A DNA stretch of 64,000 nucleotides from Cryobacterium breve (GCF_004402375.1 NZ_SOGJ01000011.1:124001-188000); one strand, 5' to 3'. Counted from the first letter of the stretch, positions 12,119-21,277 are shown. Made by a program: numbers and translations. Notes: generated by a model from the sequence alone, not told the origin.

Positions 12119-14331
12119 AGCACGCGAAGGGGAAGGCTGTGAACGCGCTGCCCGTCGTCCCGGACCACGTTCTGGAGGCAGTCGGAGCCGGCAGCTACTA
12201 CAACCCGCACGAGGTGCTGGGCCAGCACCTGCTCGGCGAGGCCGGCGTCGCCGACCCGCTCACCGTCATCCGTGCCCTCCGGCCGCTCGCGACCGAGGTG
12301 TTCGCCGTGCTGCCCACAGGCGCGCACGTGGAAATGTCCCACCTGGGCCACGGGATCTGGCAGGGTGTGAACACGTTTGGCTTGCAGGACTACCTGCTCG
12401 AGGCCCGGTACAGTGACGCGCCCACCTGGATCGTCGACGACCCGTACCGCTACGCCCCCACCCTTGGCGAACTGGACCTGCACCTCATCGGCGAGGGCCG
12501 CCACGAGCGCCTCTGGGACGTGCTCGGTGCCCACTACCGGCCGACGGCCGGCCCGCTCGGCACCTCCGTCGGCACCTCCTTCGCCGTGTGGGCGCCTCAC
12601 GCGCGGGCCGTGCGGGTGATCGGTGACTTCAACCAGTGGAGTGGCATCCTGCACGCCATGCGCAACATGGGCAGCACCGGCGTCTGGGAGCTGTTCGTCC
12701 CGGGGCTGACCGCGGGCTCCAACTACAAGTTCGAGTTGCAGACCCGCGCGGGCGACTGGGTGCGCAAGGCCGATCCGATGGCCCGCTACACCGAGATCCC
12801 CCCCAAGACGGCCTCCGTGATCGGCGAGACCGCCTACGAGTGGGCGGATGCCGGCTGGCTCACCGAGCGCTCCGCCACCGACGCCCACAACCGGGCCATG
12901 AGCATCTACGAGATGCATGTGGGCTCGTGGCGTCCGGGGCTCAGCTACCGCGACCTCGCCGACCAGCTGATCGACTACCTGCACGAGCTGGCGTACACGC
13001 ACGTGGAGTTCATGCCGCTCACCGAGCATCCGTTCGGCGGTTCCTGGGGCTACCAGGTCACCGGCTACTACGCGCCGACGAGCCGGTTCGGCCACCCCGA
13101 CGACCTGCGGTACCTCATCGACCGGCTGCACCAGGCAGGCATCGGCGTGCTGATGGACTGGGTGCCAGGGCACTTCCCGAAGGATGACTTCGCTCTGGCC
13201 CGCTTCGACGGCGAGGCGCTCTACGAGCACCCCGACCCGCGGCGCGGCGAGCAGATGGATTGGGGAACGTACGTCTTCGACTTCGGTCAGAAGCAGGTGC
13301 GCAACTTCCTGGTCGCGAACGCGTTGTACTGGCTCGAGGAGTTCCACATCGATGGCCTGCGGGTCGACGCCGTGGCCTCGATGCTCTACCTGGACTACTC
13401 CCGCGAAGACGGCCAGTGGGAGCCCAATGTGCACGGGGGCAACGAGAACCTCGAGGCGATCAGCCTGCTGCAGGAGATCACGGCCACAGCGTACAAGCGC
13501 AACCCCGGCACGGTCATGATCGCCGAGGAGTCCACTAACTGGGGCGGCGTCACGGCGCCGACCAGCGCCGGAGGCCTCGGTTTCGGCTTCAAGTGGAACA
13601 TGGGCTGGATGCACGACACGCTGGAGTACATGGCGGTCGACCCGATGTACCGGGCGCACCACCACAACCAGATCACGTTCTCGTTCGTCTACGCGTTCAG
13701 CGAGAACTTCTTGCTGCCGATCAGTCACGACGAGGTTGTGCACGGCAAGGGCTCGCTCGTCGCGAAGATGCCCGGAGACTCCTGGCAGCAGCTCGCGAAC
13801 ATGCGCGCCTACTTCGCGTTCATGTGGGCACACCCCGGCAAGCAACTGCTGTTCATGGGCCAGGAGTTCGGGCAGCGCTCCGAGTGGAGCGAGGCACGCG
13901 GTCTGGACTGGTGGACCCTCGACCAGCCCGCCCACCGCGGTCTGTTCACGCTGGTCGGCCAGCTCAACCGGGTGTATCGCGCCAACCCGAGCCTCTGGGC
14001 CCTGGACAACGACCCGAGTGGATTCGAGCTGCTCGACGGCGGGGCCGCGGCCCAGAACGTCGTCTCGTTCCTGCGCTGGGACGCCGACGGCACGCCCATC
14101 GCCTGCCTGTTCAACTTCTCCGGTCAGCCGCACAACGACTACCAGGTGGGACTGCCGTTCGCCGGGGTCTGGGAAGAGATCCTGAACACGGATGCCGACG
14201 AGTTCGGCGGGTCCGGGGTCGGAAACCTGGGTGCCGTGACCGCGGTCGACGTTCCGTGGGCCGGGCGCCCGGCATCCACTGTGCTGACGCTGCCTCCACT
14301 GGCCGGTCTCTGGTTGCGCCTCACGCGCTGA
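12115..14331 (+). CDS. glgB: 1,4-alpha-glucan branching enzyme GlgB
   Basis: Makes alpha-1,6 branches in glycogen. The 738-residue protein has an N-terminal N1 domain (HEVLGQH), a CBM48 domain (FAVWAPHARAVRVIGDFNQW), and the GH13 barrel with nucleophile D418 (GLRVDAVASMLYLDYSRE), acid/base E471 (IAEEST) and ISHDEVVHGKGSL. The ATG overlaps the glgE stop (ATGA), so the two enzymes that elongate and branch the polymer are translationally coupled. A strong terminator follows. Confidence 0.96.
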   Translation: MKHAKGKAVNALPVVPDHVLEAVGAGSYYNPHEVLGQHLLGEAGVADPLTVIRALRPLATEVFAVLPTGAHVEMSHLGHGIWQGVNTFGLQDYLLEARYSDAPTWIVDDPYRYAPTLGELDLHLIGEGRHERLWDVLGAHYRPTAGPLGTSVGTSFAVWAPHARAVRVIGDFNQWSGILHAMRNMGSTGVWELFVPGLTAGSNYKFELQTRAGDWVRKADPMARYTEIPPKTASVIGETAYEWADAGWLTERSATDAHNRAMSIYEMHVGSWRPGLSYRDLADQLIDYLHELAYTHVEFMPLTEHPFGGSWGYQVTGYYAPTSRFGHPDDLRYLIDRLHQAGIGVLMDWVPGHFPKDDFALARFDGEALYEHPDPRRGEQMDWGTYVFDFGQKQVRNFLVANALYWLEEFHIDGLRVDAVASMLYLDYSREDGQWEPNVHGGNENLEAISLLQEITATAYKRNPGTVMIAEESTNWGGVTAPTSAGGLGFGFKWNMGWMHDTLEYMAVDPMYRAHHHNQITFSFVYAFSENFLLPISHDEVVHGKGSLVAKMPGDSWQQLANMRAYFAFMWAHPGKQLLFMGQEFGQRSEWSEARGLDWWTLDQPAHRGLFTLVGQLNRVYRANPSLWALDNDPSGFELLDGGAAAQNVVSFLRWDADGTPIACLFNFSGQPHNDYQVGLPFAGVWEEILNTDADEFGGSGVGNLGAVTAVDVPWAGRPASTVLTLPPLAGLWLRLTR

Positions 14332-14349
14332 GCGCAGTCCGGCTCAGGC

Positions 14350-14388
14350 AAGAAGGGTCCTCTCACCACCGGTGAGAGGACCCTTCTT
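14350..14388. terminator. Intrinsic terminator after glgB
   Basis: An 18-bp perfect stem (AAGAAGGGTCCTCTCACC and its complement) with a 3-nt loop, flanked by A and T runs on either side. It separates convergent glgB and the thioredoxin-like gene and can act in both directions. Confidence 0.9.
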
Positions 14389-14430
14389 CGCGCAGTTCAG
14401 GCGCGGAACCTCGAGGTCGGGCGCGGAGGT

Positions 14431-15417
14431 CTAGTAGAGCAGAGCGGTGAGGCGGGAGCGCGTGGGCGGCACCCGCGGGTCATCTTGTCCGACGACCTCG
14501 AACAGCTCCAGGATGCGCTGACGGATCTCATTGCGCCCGGCCGGGTCCTGCGCGGGGAAGAGAGCCAGCAGACGGTCGAAGGCGTCCTCGATGTGCCCGC
14601 CGGAGAGGTCGAGATCGGCCACCGTGAGCTGCGCCTGCAGGTCGTCGGGGGCGGCCGCGGCGGCTGAGCGGATTTCGGCCATGGTCTTGCCGTGCAGCCG
14701 GGCCAACAGGCTCACCTGGGCGAGGCCCGCGACAGCCATCTGGTCCCGCGGGTCCCGGGCCAGAGCGGTCTTGTAGAGCGCGATCGCGGCGTCGTAGTCT
14801 CCGCGCTCGATGGCGTCGTAGGCCTCCTGGTGCAGCGGCGGCACCTCGGGCTCGGCGGGGGCGGACGCCTCGGCGGCCTCGCCCTCGGCGCTGCCGGCGG
14901 CCTCGGGGGGCAGCGCCGTGGCGGTGACGCCGTGCTGCGCCGCGAGCTCGAAGACGCGGTGCAGAACCTCGCGCACCTGACCCTCCGGCAACGCGCCGCT
15001 GAAGAGCTGCACGGGCTGGCCACCGATGACGGCGGCCACCGTCGGGATGGATTGCGCCTGGAAGGCCTGGGTGAGCTGTGGGTTCGAGTCCACGTCGACC
15101 GTGGCCAGCACGAACCGACCCGCGTACTCCAGGACCAGCTTCTCCAGGATCGGGGTCAGCTGCTTGCACGGCTCACACCATTCGGCCCAAAGGTCGACGA
15201 TGACCGGAACGCTCATCGAGAGTTCCAGGATCTCGCCGAAGTTCGCATCCGTGCCCTCGAGTACGAGGCTGGGTACGGCGACGGGACCGGCCGCGGGCGC
15301 ACCGGGCGCACCGACCTCCGCCGTGGCACCGGGCGCCGGCGCCGCCGGACGGTTCACCAGGGAGGACAAGTCGACGGCACCGCGCAGGTTCATGCCGGAT
15401 GGGGGGACAACACTCAT
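14431..15417 (-). CDS. Thioredoxin-TPR co-chaperone (CnoX/YbbN-like)
   Basis: A 328-residue cytoplasmic protein. A thioredoxin fold with the active site WAEWCEPCKQL lies at about residues 55-165, followed by an Ala/Glu linker and TPR-like helices (about 195-320: EAYDAIERGDYDAAIALYKTALARDP). This layout matches YbbN/CnoX, which protects proteins under oxidative stress. Unlike E. coli CnoX it keeps a CxxC pair and so may be redox-active. Its ATG overlaps the stop of the upstream membrane-protein gene (ATGA). Confidence 0.85.
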   Translation of the reverse strand: MSVVPPSGMNLRGAVDLSSLVNRPAAPAPGATAEVGAPGAPAAGPVAVPSLVLEGTDANFGEILELSMSVPVIVDLWAEWCEPCKQLTPILEKLVLEYAGRFVLATVDVDSNPQLTQAFQAQSIPTVAAVIGGQPVQLFSGALPEGQVREVLHRVFELAAQHGVTATALPPEAAGSAEGEAAEASAPAEPEVPPLHQEAYDAIERGDYDAAIALYKTALARDPRDQMAVAGLAQVSLLARLHGKTMAEIRSAAAAAPDDLQAQLTVADLDLSGGHIEDAFDRLLALFPAQDPAGRNEIRQRILELFEVVGQDDPRVPPTRSRLTALLY

Positions 15418-17237
15418 GGAAGCTCCGTTGATGAGATCAGACCCTGGGAGAAGCCAAGGAGGACTATTTTTTCGTTCGAACCGGCGGCCGGCACGTGGAA
15501 CAGGAGCTGGTCGCCGTACGTGCTGGTGATGCCCTTGGCTGTGGCCGAGATGCCGGAGAGCGCCTTGCTGGCACCTTCGGTGCCGACCGTCGCTCCGGGA
15601 TCCACCGGCTTGACCGTCTCGGTCTCGGTCAGGCTCACGGCGACGATACTGCCGGAGTCATTGGTCGCCAATGCCACGGTGCGACCGGTACCTGCGGCTG
15701 CGGCGAATTCGATCGACGCGGTGCTCGGCAACTTCTCCCGGCGCGAGGTTTGCAGCTCGGCGACCTGCGTACGGAAGCTGTCGCCCTCCGCCTCGAACAG
15801 CGGGAAAGAGGTGCTGGCCTCACCCAGAGACAGCACGTCCGCATAGGCTGCCGCGACCTGGTCGGGCGAGAGTAGGAGGAAGGTCGAGTCCGGTGCGATG
15901 ACCGGGGCGCCGATGGTGGCCGGAGCGACCTTCGGCACGATGGCCGCGGCCTCGAGCTGGATCATGTACTCGACCAGGTAGTCGGCGCGGGGCGTCTCCT
16001 GGCGCAGGACCAGCGCCGTGGGAGCAGCGGAGGGGTCCGCCTCGTCCTGCAGGACGGTCATGACGACGCGAGGCCAGGTGGAGGACTGCTGCGGCAGGGT
16101 GAGCCGCAGGGACGTTGACGGCAGCGTCGGCAGGCCGGCTATGGCCGGGTCGGCGGCACGGATCGTGTAGTTCGCCAGGCGCTTCTCCAGGGCAGGCCCG
16201 GTGAACCGGGTGGCGAGGCTGTCCGCGTTGAGGTTCGCATCGGCATCCGCCGTCACCGTGGCGATCTCGGTCACAATGCGTTCCAGCTGCGGAACGGTTA
16301 CGGCGGGAGGCGGAACGTCCTGGGTCGGCGCCGCGGTTCCGGTCGGGGTCGGCGTCGCGCTCACCGCGGCCTCGGGAGACGTGCCCCTGGGCCAGAAGTC
16401 TGCCGAGCAACCGCTCAGCACGAGGCCGCTGACCAGTATCACCGGAATGGCGACCATGGACCGGGTGATGGGCTTGCGCGGGCCCGTGATCTGGCTCGCC
16501 TTGATCCCCTTCGGGCGCGGCACGCGCGGAAGCCGCGGCATCCGTGGGCCGCGGGGAAGGTTGCGGCGCGGTCCGTGGGAGCGCCGCAGGTGCAGCAGCG
16601 CGAGCAGGTAGATGATCAGGCCGATCACGCCGACGACACCACCGCCCACGATCAGCGGGCCGGCTAGCGGTGTGGAGTTGTCGGTGGGCCAGGACAGGCT
16701 CACCTCGGTCGGCGCGGGGGCCGTGCCGTCGGAGGCGAGGATCATCGAGATGCCGTCAGGCACCTTCACCGTTGTGGTCAGCGTGTCCGCTGCGGTGAAC
16801 TCCTGCAGCCAGAGGTCGGAGCCAGCGGGATTGGTGATCGTCTCCGGCTCGGCAGCAGGGGCGGTCGAACCGGGCTCGACGACCGGCTCGACGACCGTGC
16901 TGCTGAGCGTCGCTGCGTTCTTGGCCAGCCGGATATCGGCGTAGGGTTCGTCGCCGAGCCACGCCTTCACGTCGCCGGTGCGGCCGTAGGCCATGAATAC
17001 CGTGTCGGAACCGCTGATGGTGATGGTCTGGCTGCCTGGGCGGGCATTGAGCGCACTGGGCGCGACGACCGCGAACCGGGCGTCTGCGGCAACGGTGGCA
17101 CTCAGGCTCACCGAGGCAGGCTCGAGGAAAATGGTCCGTTGGGCGATTCCGAGAACAATCATCGCCGCCGCTAGGACGAATGCCGCAATGGCAAGAACAA
17201 AACGCACGTCAACCCTCCTGTGTCGCCGGCCGCTCAT
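15414..17237 (-). CDS. Uncharacterised membrane protein with internal lipobox
   Basis: A 607-residue protein with no recognised family. The start at 17237 (MSGRRHRRVDVRF...) puts a membrane segment at about residues 12-32. An extracytoplasmic domain follows, then a second membrane segment (about 192-217), a very basic Arg/Pro-rich cytoplasmic loop, and a third hydrophobic stretch ending in LVLSGCSADF, which reads like a lipoprotein lipobox (Cys about 276). After that come a Thr/Pro linker and a C-terminal domain of about 300 residues. An internal ATG at 16457 could start a separate lipoprotein, but no ribosome binding site is seen. It is coupled to the thioredoxin-TPR gene. Confidence 0.75.
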   Translation of the reverse strand: MSGRRHRRVDVRFVLAIAAFVLAAAMIVLGIAQRTIFLEPASVSLSATVAADARFAVVAPSALNARPGSQTITISGSDTVFMAYGRTGDVKAWLGDEPYADIRLAKNAATLSSTVVEPVVEPGSTAPAAEPETITNPAGSDLWLQEFTAADTLTTTVKVPDGISMILASDGTAPAPTEVSLSWPTDNSTPLAGPLIVGGGVVGVIGLIIYLLALLHLRRSHGPRRNLPRGPRMPRLPRVPRPKGIKASQITGPRKPITRSMVAIPVILVSGLVLSGCSADFWPRGTSPEAAVSATPTPTGTAAPTQDVPPPAVTVPQLERIVTEIATVTADADANLNADSLATRFTGPALEKRLANYTIRAADPAIAGLPTLPSTSLRLTLPQQSSTWPRVVMTVLQDEADPSAAPTALVLRQETPRADYLVEYMIQLEAAAIVPKVAPATIGAPVIAPDSTFLLLSPDQVAAAYADVLSLGEASTSFPLFEAEGDSFRTQVAELQTSRREKLPSTASIEFAAAAGTGRTVALATNDSGSIVAVSLTETETVKPVDPGATVGTEGASKALSGISATAKGITSTYGDQLLFHVPAAGSNEKIVLLGFSQGLISSTELP

Positions 17238-17370
17238 CACGCGCTCAGGCGCGCACGACCCGGATTCGGACCGGATCAGCAACAGACAGGACGTCTCACG
17301 ATACTGGATGCCCCTGAGAGGCACCTAATAGCCCCTCAAGTTGGGACATGCCACCTCCGTCACAACAGAC

Positions 17371-17376
17371 TAAAAT
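17371..17376 (+). promoter_or_regulatory. Possible -10 element for the coiled-coil gene
   Basis: TAAAAT, 62 bp upstream of the GTG start at 17438, in a stretch more A/T-rich than its surroundings. No convincing -35 lies at 16-18 bp, so this is only a candidate. Confidence 0.35.
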
Positions 17377-17437
17377 CATGGGGGCTCCCCTTGTAAGTCC
17401 ATAAACAGGGGTCAGAGCTCCATTTTGAGGAGATAGC

Positions 17438-19060
17438 GTGGCGAACGAAGAAGCCGATTTCACCCAGGTATTCCGGGGATATGACCGGGATGAGGTCGAC
17501 AAATCCATCCAGGGGCTGCGCCGCGACCTGATCCAGGCGAACACTCTCGGTACCGAGGCGAAGAAGGAGATCAAGCGCCTCAACACGCACATCGACGACC
17601 TGAACGCTGAAATCGAAGAGGTGGGAAGTCCCACATTCTCGGGCCTCGGCACCAAGCTCGAGAACACCCTGCGCGTTGCCGAGGAGCAGTCGACTCGCGT
17701 GATCGCCCAAGCCGACATCGACGCCGAGCGGCTGCGCGCATCCGCTGCCAGTGAGGTGCAGACGCTGCGCCGGGAGGGTAAGGAAGCTGTCGATCGGGCG
17801 TTGTCGGACGCCGCGGTGAAGGCCGGGCGCATCCTCGACGACGCCGTCGCCGAGGCCGACGACCTTCTCGCCCGCGCCCACGACGACTCCACCACCCTGA
17901 CCGGGGACGCCGTACACGAAGCGGCGGCCATCCGGGGCGCCGTGGCTACCGAGGCCGCCGAGTTGCGTGCCACCGTGAAGCGGGAGGTGGCCGCGATCCG
18001 CTCCGAAGCGGAGCGCGAGGCCTCCGAGATGCGCGTCGTGGCTCAGCGTGAGGCGACTGAGGCCCGCGAGGTCGCTGCCGGACTTACCAGCGAGACCGAA
18101 CTGACCCGTGCCGAGGTCGCCCACGAACTCGATCAGCAGCGTGCCGACCTGGCCAGGGAGACCGAGCAGGCCCGCATCGACCTCGCCTCCGAAACGGACC
18201 AGCACCGCATCGACCTGGCCAGGGAGACCGAGCAGGCCCGCATCGATCTCGCTCACGTGACCGAACAGGCCAACACCGACCTGGCCATCGAGATCGAGCA
18301 GGCCCGGACAGACCTCGATCGAGAAATCGAACAGTCCCGCGCCGAGTTGGCAATCGAGCGCGACCAGGCCCAGACCGAAGTGACGCGCGACCTTGAACGC
18401 CAGCGCGCTGACCTCGCCCGCGAGATCGAGAAGGCGCGCGCCGACGTCGTCGCGGAGATCGAGCAGTCCCGAGCCGACCTCGGCCGCGACCACGAGCAGA
18501 CCCGGGCCGATTTCGCCGCCGACAGCGAGCAGTTGCGCATCGACCTGGAGAATCACCTCACAGCCGCACGCAAGCGCGGTGAGCACGAGGCCGCGAAGCT
18601 CAAGCGGGAGATCGATCAGACTCGCGCCGACCTCGACGTTGAGCTGAAGGCCCGCCGGGACGAAGCAGAGCAGGGCCAGCTGGTCCGGCACCAGGAAGCC
18701 GTGGCCCAGACGCAGAAGTTCGTCAGCGACGCCACCCGGCAGCTGACCGAGACCAACCAGCGCACGGTGGAGTTGCGCGCTCTGAACGACCAGCTCGACG
18801 CATCCGCCCGGGACGAGGCCAAGGTGTCCAAAAAAGCTGCGGAGGACACCTCCGAGCGCATCGTCAGGGACGCCGAGGCGCGGGCGACCGCCCTCGTGAG
18901 CGAAGCCGAAACGCGCACTCGCGTTCTCGTAGCGGATGCCGAGGAACGCCTCTCCCAGATTAGGATTGAGCGTGACGCTGTTGCAGGCTACTTCGAGAGC
19001 CTGCGCGGACTGCTCACGCAGGCGGAGAAGGTCACCGCCGGCGACGGCGACGAGTCCTGA
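17438..19060 (+). CDS. DivIVA-like long coiled-coil protein with hendecad repeats
   Basis: A 540-residue protein that is coiled coil nearly throughout. The N-terminus (DFTQVFRGYDRDEVDKSIQGLRRDL) resembles the DivIVA/GpsB lipid-binding start. Residues 229-371 are thirteen back-to-back 11-residue repeats (consensus REIEQARADLA), and the C-terminal third is again charged helix. This recalls the actinobacterial cytoskeletal proteins FilP and Scy and the cell-division protein Wag31, so a scaffold role at pole or septum is inferred. The GTG start is preceded by GAGGAGA. There are no cysteines and no membrane segments. Confidence 0.85.
   Translation: MANEEADFTQVFRGYDRDEVDKSIQGLRRDLIQANTLGTEAKKEIKRLNTHIDDLNAEIEEVGSPTFSGLGTKLENTLRVAEEQSTRVIAQADIDAERLRASAASEVQTLRREGKEAVDRALSDAAVKAGRILDDAVAEADDLLARAHDDSTTLTGDAVHEAAAIRGAVATEAAELRATVKREVAAIRSEAEREASEMRVVAQREATEAREVAAGLTSETELTRAEVAHELDQQRADLARETEQARIDLASETDQHRIDLARETEQARIDLAHVTEQANTDLAIEIEQARTDLDREIEQSRAELAIERDQAQTEVTRDLERQRADLAREIEKARADVVAEIEQSRADLGRDHEQTRADFAADSEQLRIDLENHLTAARKRGEHEAAKLKREIDQTRADLDVELKARRDEAEQGQLVRHQEAVAQTQKFVSDATRQLTETNQRTVELRALNDQLDASARDEAKVSKKAAEDTSERIVRDAEARATALVSEAETRTRVLVADAEERLSQIRIERDAVAGYFESLRGLLTQAEKVTAGDGDES
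18122..18550 (+). repeat. Thirteen 33-bp in-frame repeats (hendecad coiled coil)
   Basis: Each 33-bp unit encodes 11 residues of the pattern [RH]-E-x-[ED]-Q-x-R-x-D-L-A. Units 2 and 4 encode identical peptides (RETEQARIDLA); the others vary at the b, c and f positions. Spacing is constant with no spacer, which fits internal duplication of a hendecad coil. Confidence 0.93.
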
Positions 19061-19143
19061 CACCCGCAGTCGTCACGACCAGCACCACCAGCACCCGCCC
19101 AGCACCGCCGTAATACCGACGTCCAGGCGTCGTGGGGAGAACC

Positions 19144-20193
19144 GTGAAGATTCAGAATGCCTTTCGCGTCGGGCTGATCGGGACCCTCGGCGTCGGCGTC
19201 GGTCTGTTGATCATCTCCTCGGTGATCACCTTGCAGACGATCATCACCTACATCGGTGCGGCGCTGTTCCTCGCGCTCGGGCTCGATCCGGCCGTGTCCT
19301 GGCTGGAGAAGAAGAAATTTCCCCGGTGGGCTGCCATCCTCACGGTTCTCGTCGCCGTGATCGGGGTGCTGACCGGAGTTATCTTCGCCGTCGTGCCGAT
19401 CATCGTCGACCAGGTCTCCAAGCTCTCCAAGGCCGTCCCGGACCTGATCGAGTCGATCAACACCTCCACCTTCCTCTCCGATGTGCAGAAACAGTTCCCG
19501 GCCCTTCCGCTGTCGAAGATCACCGAGTCGGTCACCGAATTCGTCGGTGGCAACATCAGCAGCATCACCAGCACGATCATCCAATCCGGCCTGGCCATCG
19601 TTAGCGGGCTTTTCGGCGCCCTGATCATCCTGATCCTCACGCTTTACTTCACGGCGTCGCTGAACAGCATCAAACAGGCCATGTATCAGCTGGTACCGGC
19701 CTCTAAGCGCGCTCGGTTCGCTGATCTCAGCGAGCAGATCACGACATCCGTCGGCCGCTTCGTCATCGGCCAAGGTGCCTTGGCGCTCTGCAACGGTGTG
19801 CTGAGCTTCATCTTCTTGTCGATCATCGGCGCGCCGTTCCCGGCACTGCTCGCGCTGATCGCGTTCCTCTTCTCGCTGATCCCCCTCGTCGGCACTATCA
19901 CCGGCTCGATCATCATCGTGCTGACCTGCCTCATTCCCGGGATCGGCAGCTCGACGTTCACCGCACTGGTCGCCGGGATCTACTACCTGATCTACATGCA
20001 GGTGGAGGCATACCTGCTCAGCCCCAACATCATGAACCGGGCCGTGGCCGTTCCCGGCGCAGTCGTCGTGGTTGCCGCCCTCGCCGGCGGCAACCTTCTG
20101 GGCATTCTGGGCGCTCTGATCGCCATTCCTGTCGCCGCGGCGATCATCATGATCATCAAACAGGTCGTGATCCCCCGTCAGAACGAGCTCTAG
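19144..20193 (+). CDS. AI-2E family transporter (TqsA/PerM-like)
   Basis: A polytopic membrane protein of about 349 residues. An N-terminal pair of membrane helices is followed by the soluble segment typical of the family (PIIVDQVSKLSKAVPDLIESI) and several hydrophobic helices with PLVGTITGSIIIVLTCLI and the C-terminal GALIAIPVAAAIIMIIKQV. GTG at 19144 with GGGGAGA just upstream is preferred to the GTG at 19132. The substrate cannot be told from sequence; many members are uncharacterised exporters. The stop codon shares CTAG with the convergent hydrolase gene. Confidence 0.88.
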   Translation: MKIQNAFRVGLIGTLGVGVGLLIISSVITLQTIITYIGAALFLALGLDPAVSWLEKKKFPRWAAILTVLVAVIGVLTGVIFAVVPIIVDQVSKLSKAVPDLIESINTSTFLSDVQKQFPALPLSKITESVTEFVGGNISSITSTIIQSGLAIVSGLFGALIILILTLYFTASLNSIKQAMYQLVPASKRARFADLSEQITTSVGRFVIGQGALALCNGVLSFIFLSIIGAPFPALLALIAFLFSLIPLVGTITGSIIIVLTCLIPGIGSSTFTALVAGIYYLIYMQVEAYLLSPNIMNRAVAVPGAVVVVAALAGGNLLGILGALIAIPVAAAIIMIIKQVVIPRQNEL

Positions 20194-20918
20194 ACCGGAG
20201 TGGTCCACTCCTGCGGCAGCGGTGCGGCCGCCGGATTGACGACCGCGACGATCTCGTCGAGCACCCTCCGTGTGGCACTCTCTCCCACCCACAGGTGTTT
20301 CCCGCCCTCCACGGCGATGAAACGAGTGCCTGGCACGCTCGCGAAGCGCTGCCGGGCCTCCTCTGGGCGAAGGTAGTCGTCGAATTCGGGGATGACCGCG
20401 ACCAGCTGTGCGCCGCGGCCCGCCCACGCGGCCAGCTCGGCGCCGGTCGCCCGGTGCAGGGGCGGCGACAGCAGAATTGCGCCCCGGATCGGGTGCTCAA
20501 GACCGTACTTGACGGCCAGTTCGGTGCCGAACGACCACCCGAGCAGCCAAGGGTCAGGCAGGCCGCGCTCGGCGATGAACGCCATGGCCGCCGCCACGTC
20601 CAGCCTCTCGGCCACGCCGTCGCCGAAGCTGCCGTCGCTCGTGCCGCGCGGCGAACTCGTGCCGCGGGTGTTGAAACGCAGCACCGCCAGGTCTGCGAGG
20701 GCCGGGAGTCTCGCCGCCGCCTTGCGCAGAATGTGCGAGTCCATGAAGCCGCCGTGGGTGGGCAGCGGATGCAGCGTCACGAGAGTCGCGACCGACGGCC
20801 GGCCGAGTGGGGTGGCCAGCTCACCGACCAGGGTGAGCCCGTCCGCCGTGTGCAGCTCGATTTCTTCGCGCACGGCCGGCAACTCGATACCGCCACGAAT
20901 CTCGACGCTGGAACCCAT
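20190..20918 (-). CDS. Alpha/beta-hydrolase
   Basis: A 242-residue hydrolase close to the dienelactone-hydrolase/YpfH-like group. The nucleophile elbow is GWSFG, the oxyanion segment is VTLHPLPTHGG, and the likely acid and histidine lie in VIPEFDDYL and VEGGKHLWVG. The start at 20918 excludes an upstream extension of no family character. The stop codon lies on the opposite strand of the AI-2E stop, and the two genes overlap by the palindrome CTAG. Substrate unknown. Confidence 0.85.
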   Translation of the reverse strand: MGSSVEIRGGIELPAVREEIELHTADGLTLVGELATPLGRPSVATLVTLHPLPTHGGFMDSHILRKAAARLPALADLAVLRFNTRGTSSPRGTSDGSFGDGVAERLDVAAAMAFIAERGLPDPWLLGWSFGTELAVKYGLEHPIRGAILLSPPLHRATGAELAAWAGRGAQLVAVIPEFDDYLRPEEARQRFASVPGTRFIAVEGGKHLWVGESATRRVLDEIVAVVNPAAAPLPQEWTTPV

Positions 20919-20943
20919 GGTTTCTCCCTCGGTGCCGAATCGG

Positions 20944-21240
20944 CTATTTGATCTTCCAACAGTGCGAGTGCCAGTGGCGCCTCGCGGCAAGGTCTGCTGC
21001 CTCACCCATCACGCCGTCGCCACGCCAAGCCACGACGTGCGCGGTTCCCGGGGACACCTCGCCGTGGCAGCCCGGACAGACGTACGATTTCACGGCCTGG
21101 GGGCCGGATACGGGCTGCACCGTCCAGAGTCCGTCCCGACGGGTCTCCGTGCGCCGCCAGCCGGCACGCATCCGTTCGATACCGTCGTCACCCGAAGCCG
21201 GACCGGGCTTACGGCCACGGGGTCGGTTGCTGCGGGCCAT
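20944..21240 (-). CDS. Small zinc-binding-type protein, actinobacterial conserved hypothetical
   Basis: A 98-residue basic protein of unknown function. The central VCPGCHGEV and C-terminal RRHWHSHCWKIK provide three cysteines and several histidines that could bind zinc, as in a small treble-clef or HNH-like fold. Database entries of this type are often labelled ATP/GTP-binding without support in the sequence. It sits 26 bp upstream of the hydrolase gene on the same strand, so the two are probably cotranscribed. Confidence 0.75.
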   Translation of the reverse strand: MARSNRPRGRKPGPASGDDGIERMRAGWRRTETRRDGLWTVQPVSGPQAVKSYVCPGCHGEVSPGTAHVVAWRGDGVMGEAADLAARRHWHSHCWKIK

Positions 21241-21277
21241 TGGGACAGTCTACGTGCGGCCTCGGAATGGACGAGCG

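Noticed and set aside
11854-14133. Long minus-strand open frame of 759 codons opposite glgE and glgB
   Set aside because: It is an antisense shadow of GC-rich genes; the plus strand encodes full GH13 enzymes with all catalytic motifs.
18122-18550. Regularly spaced 33-bp repeats that might look like a CRISPR array
   Set aside because: The repeats have no spacers, are in frame, and encode a coiled coil with conserved positions.
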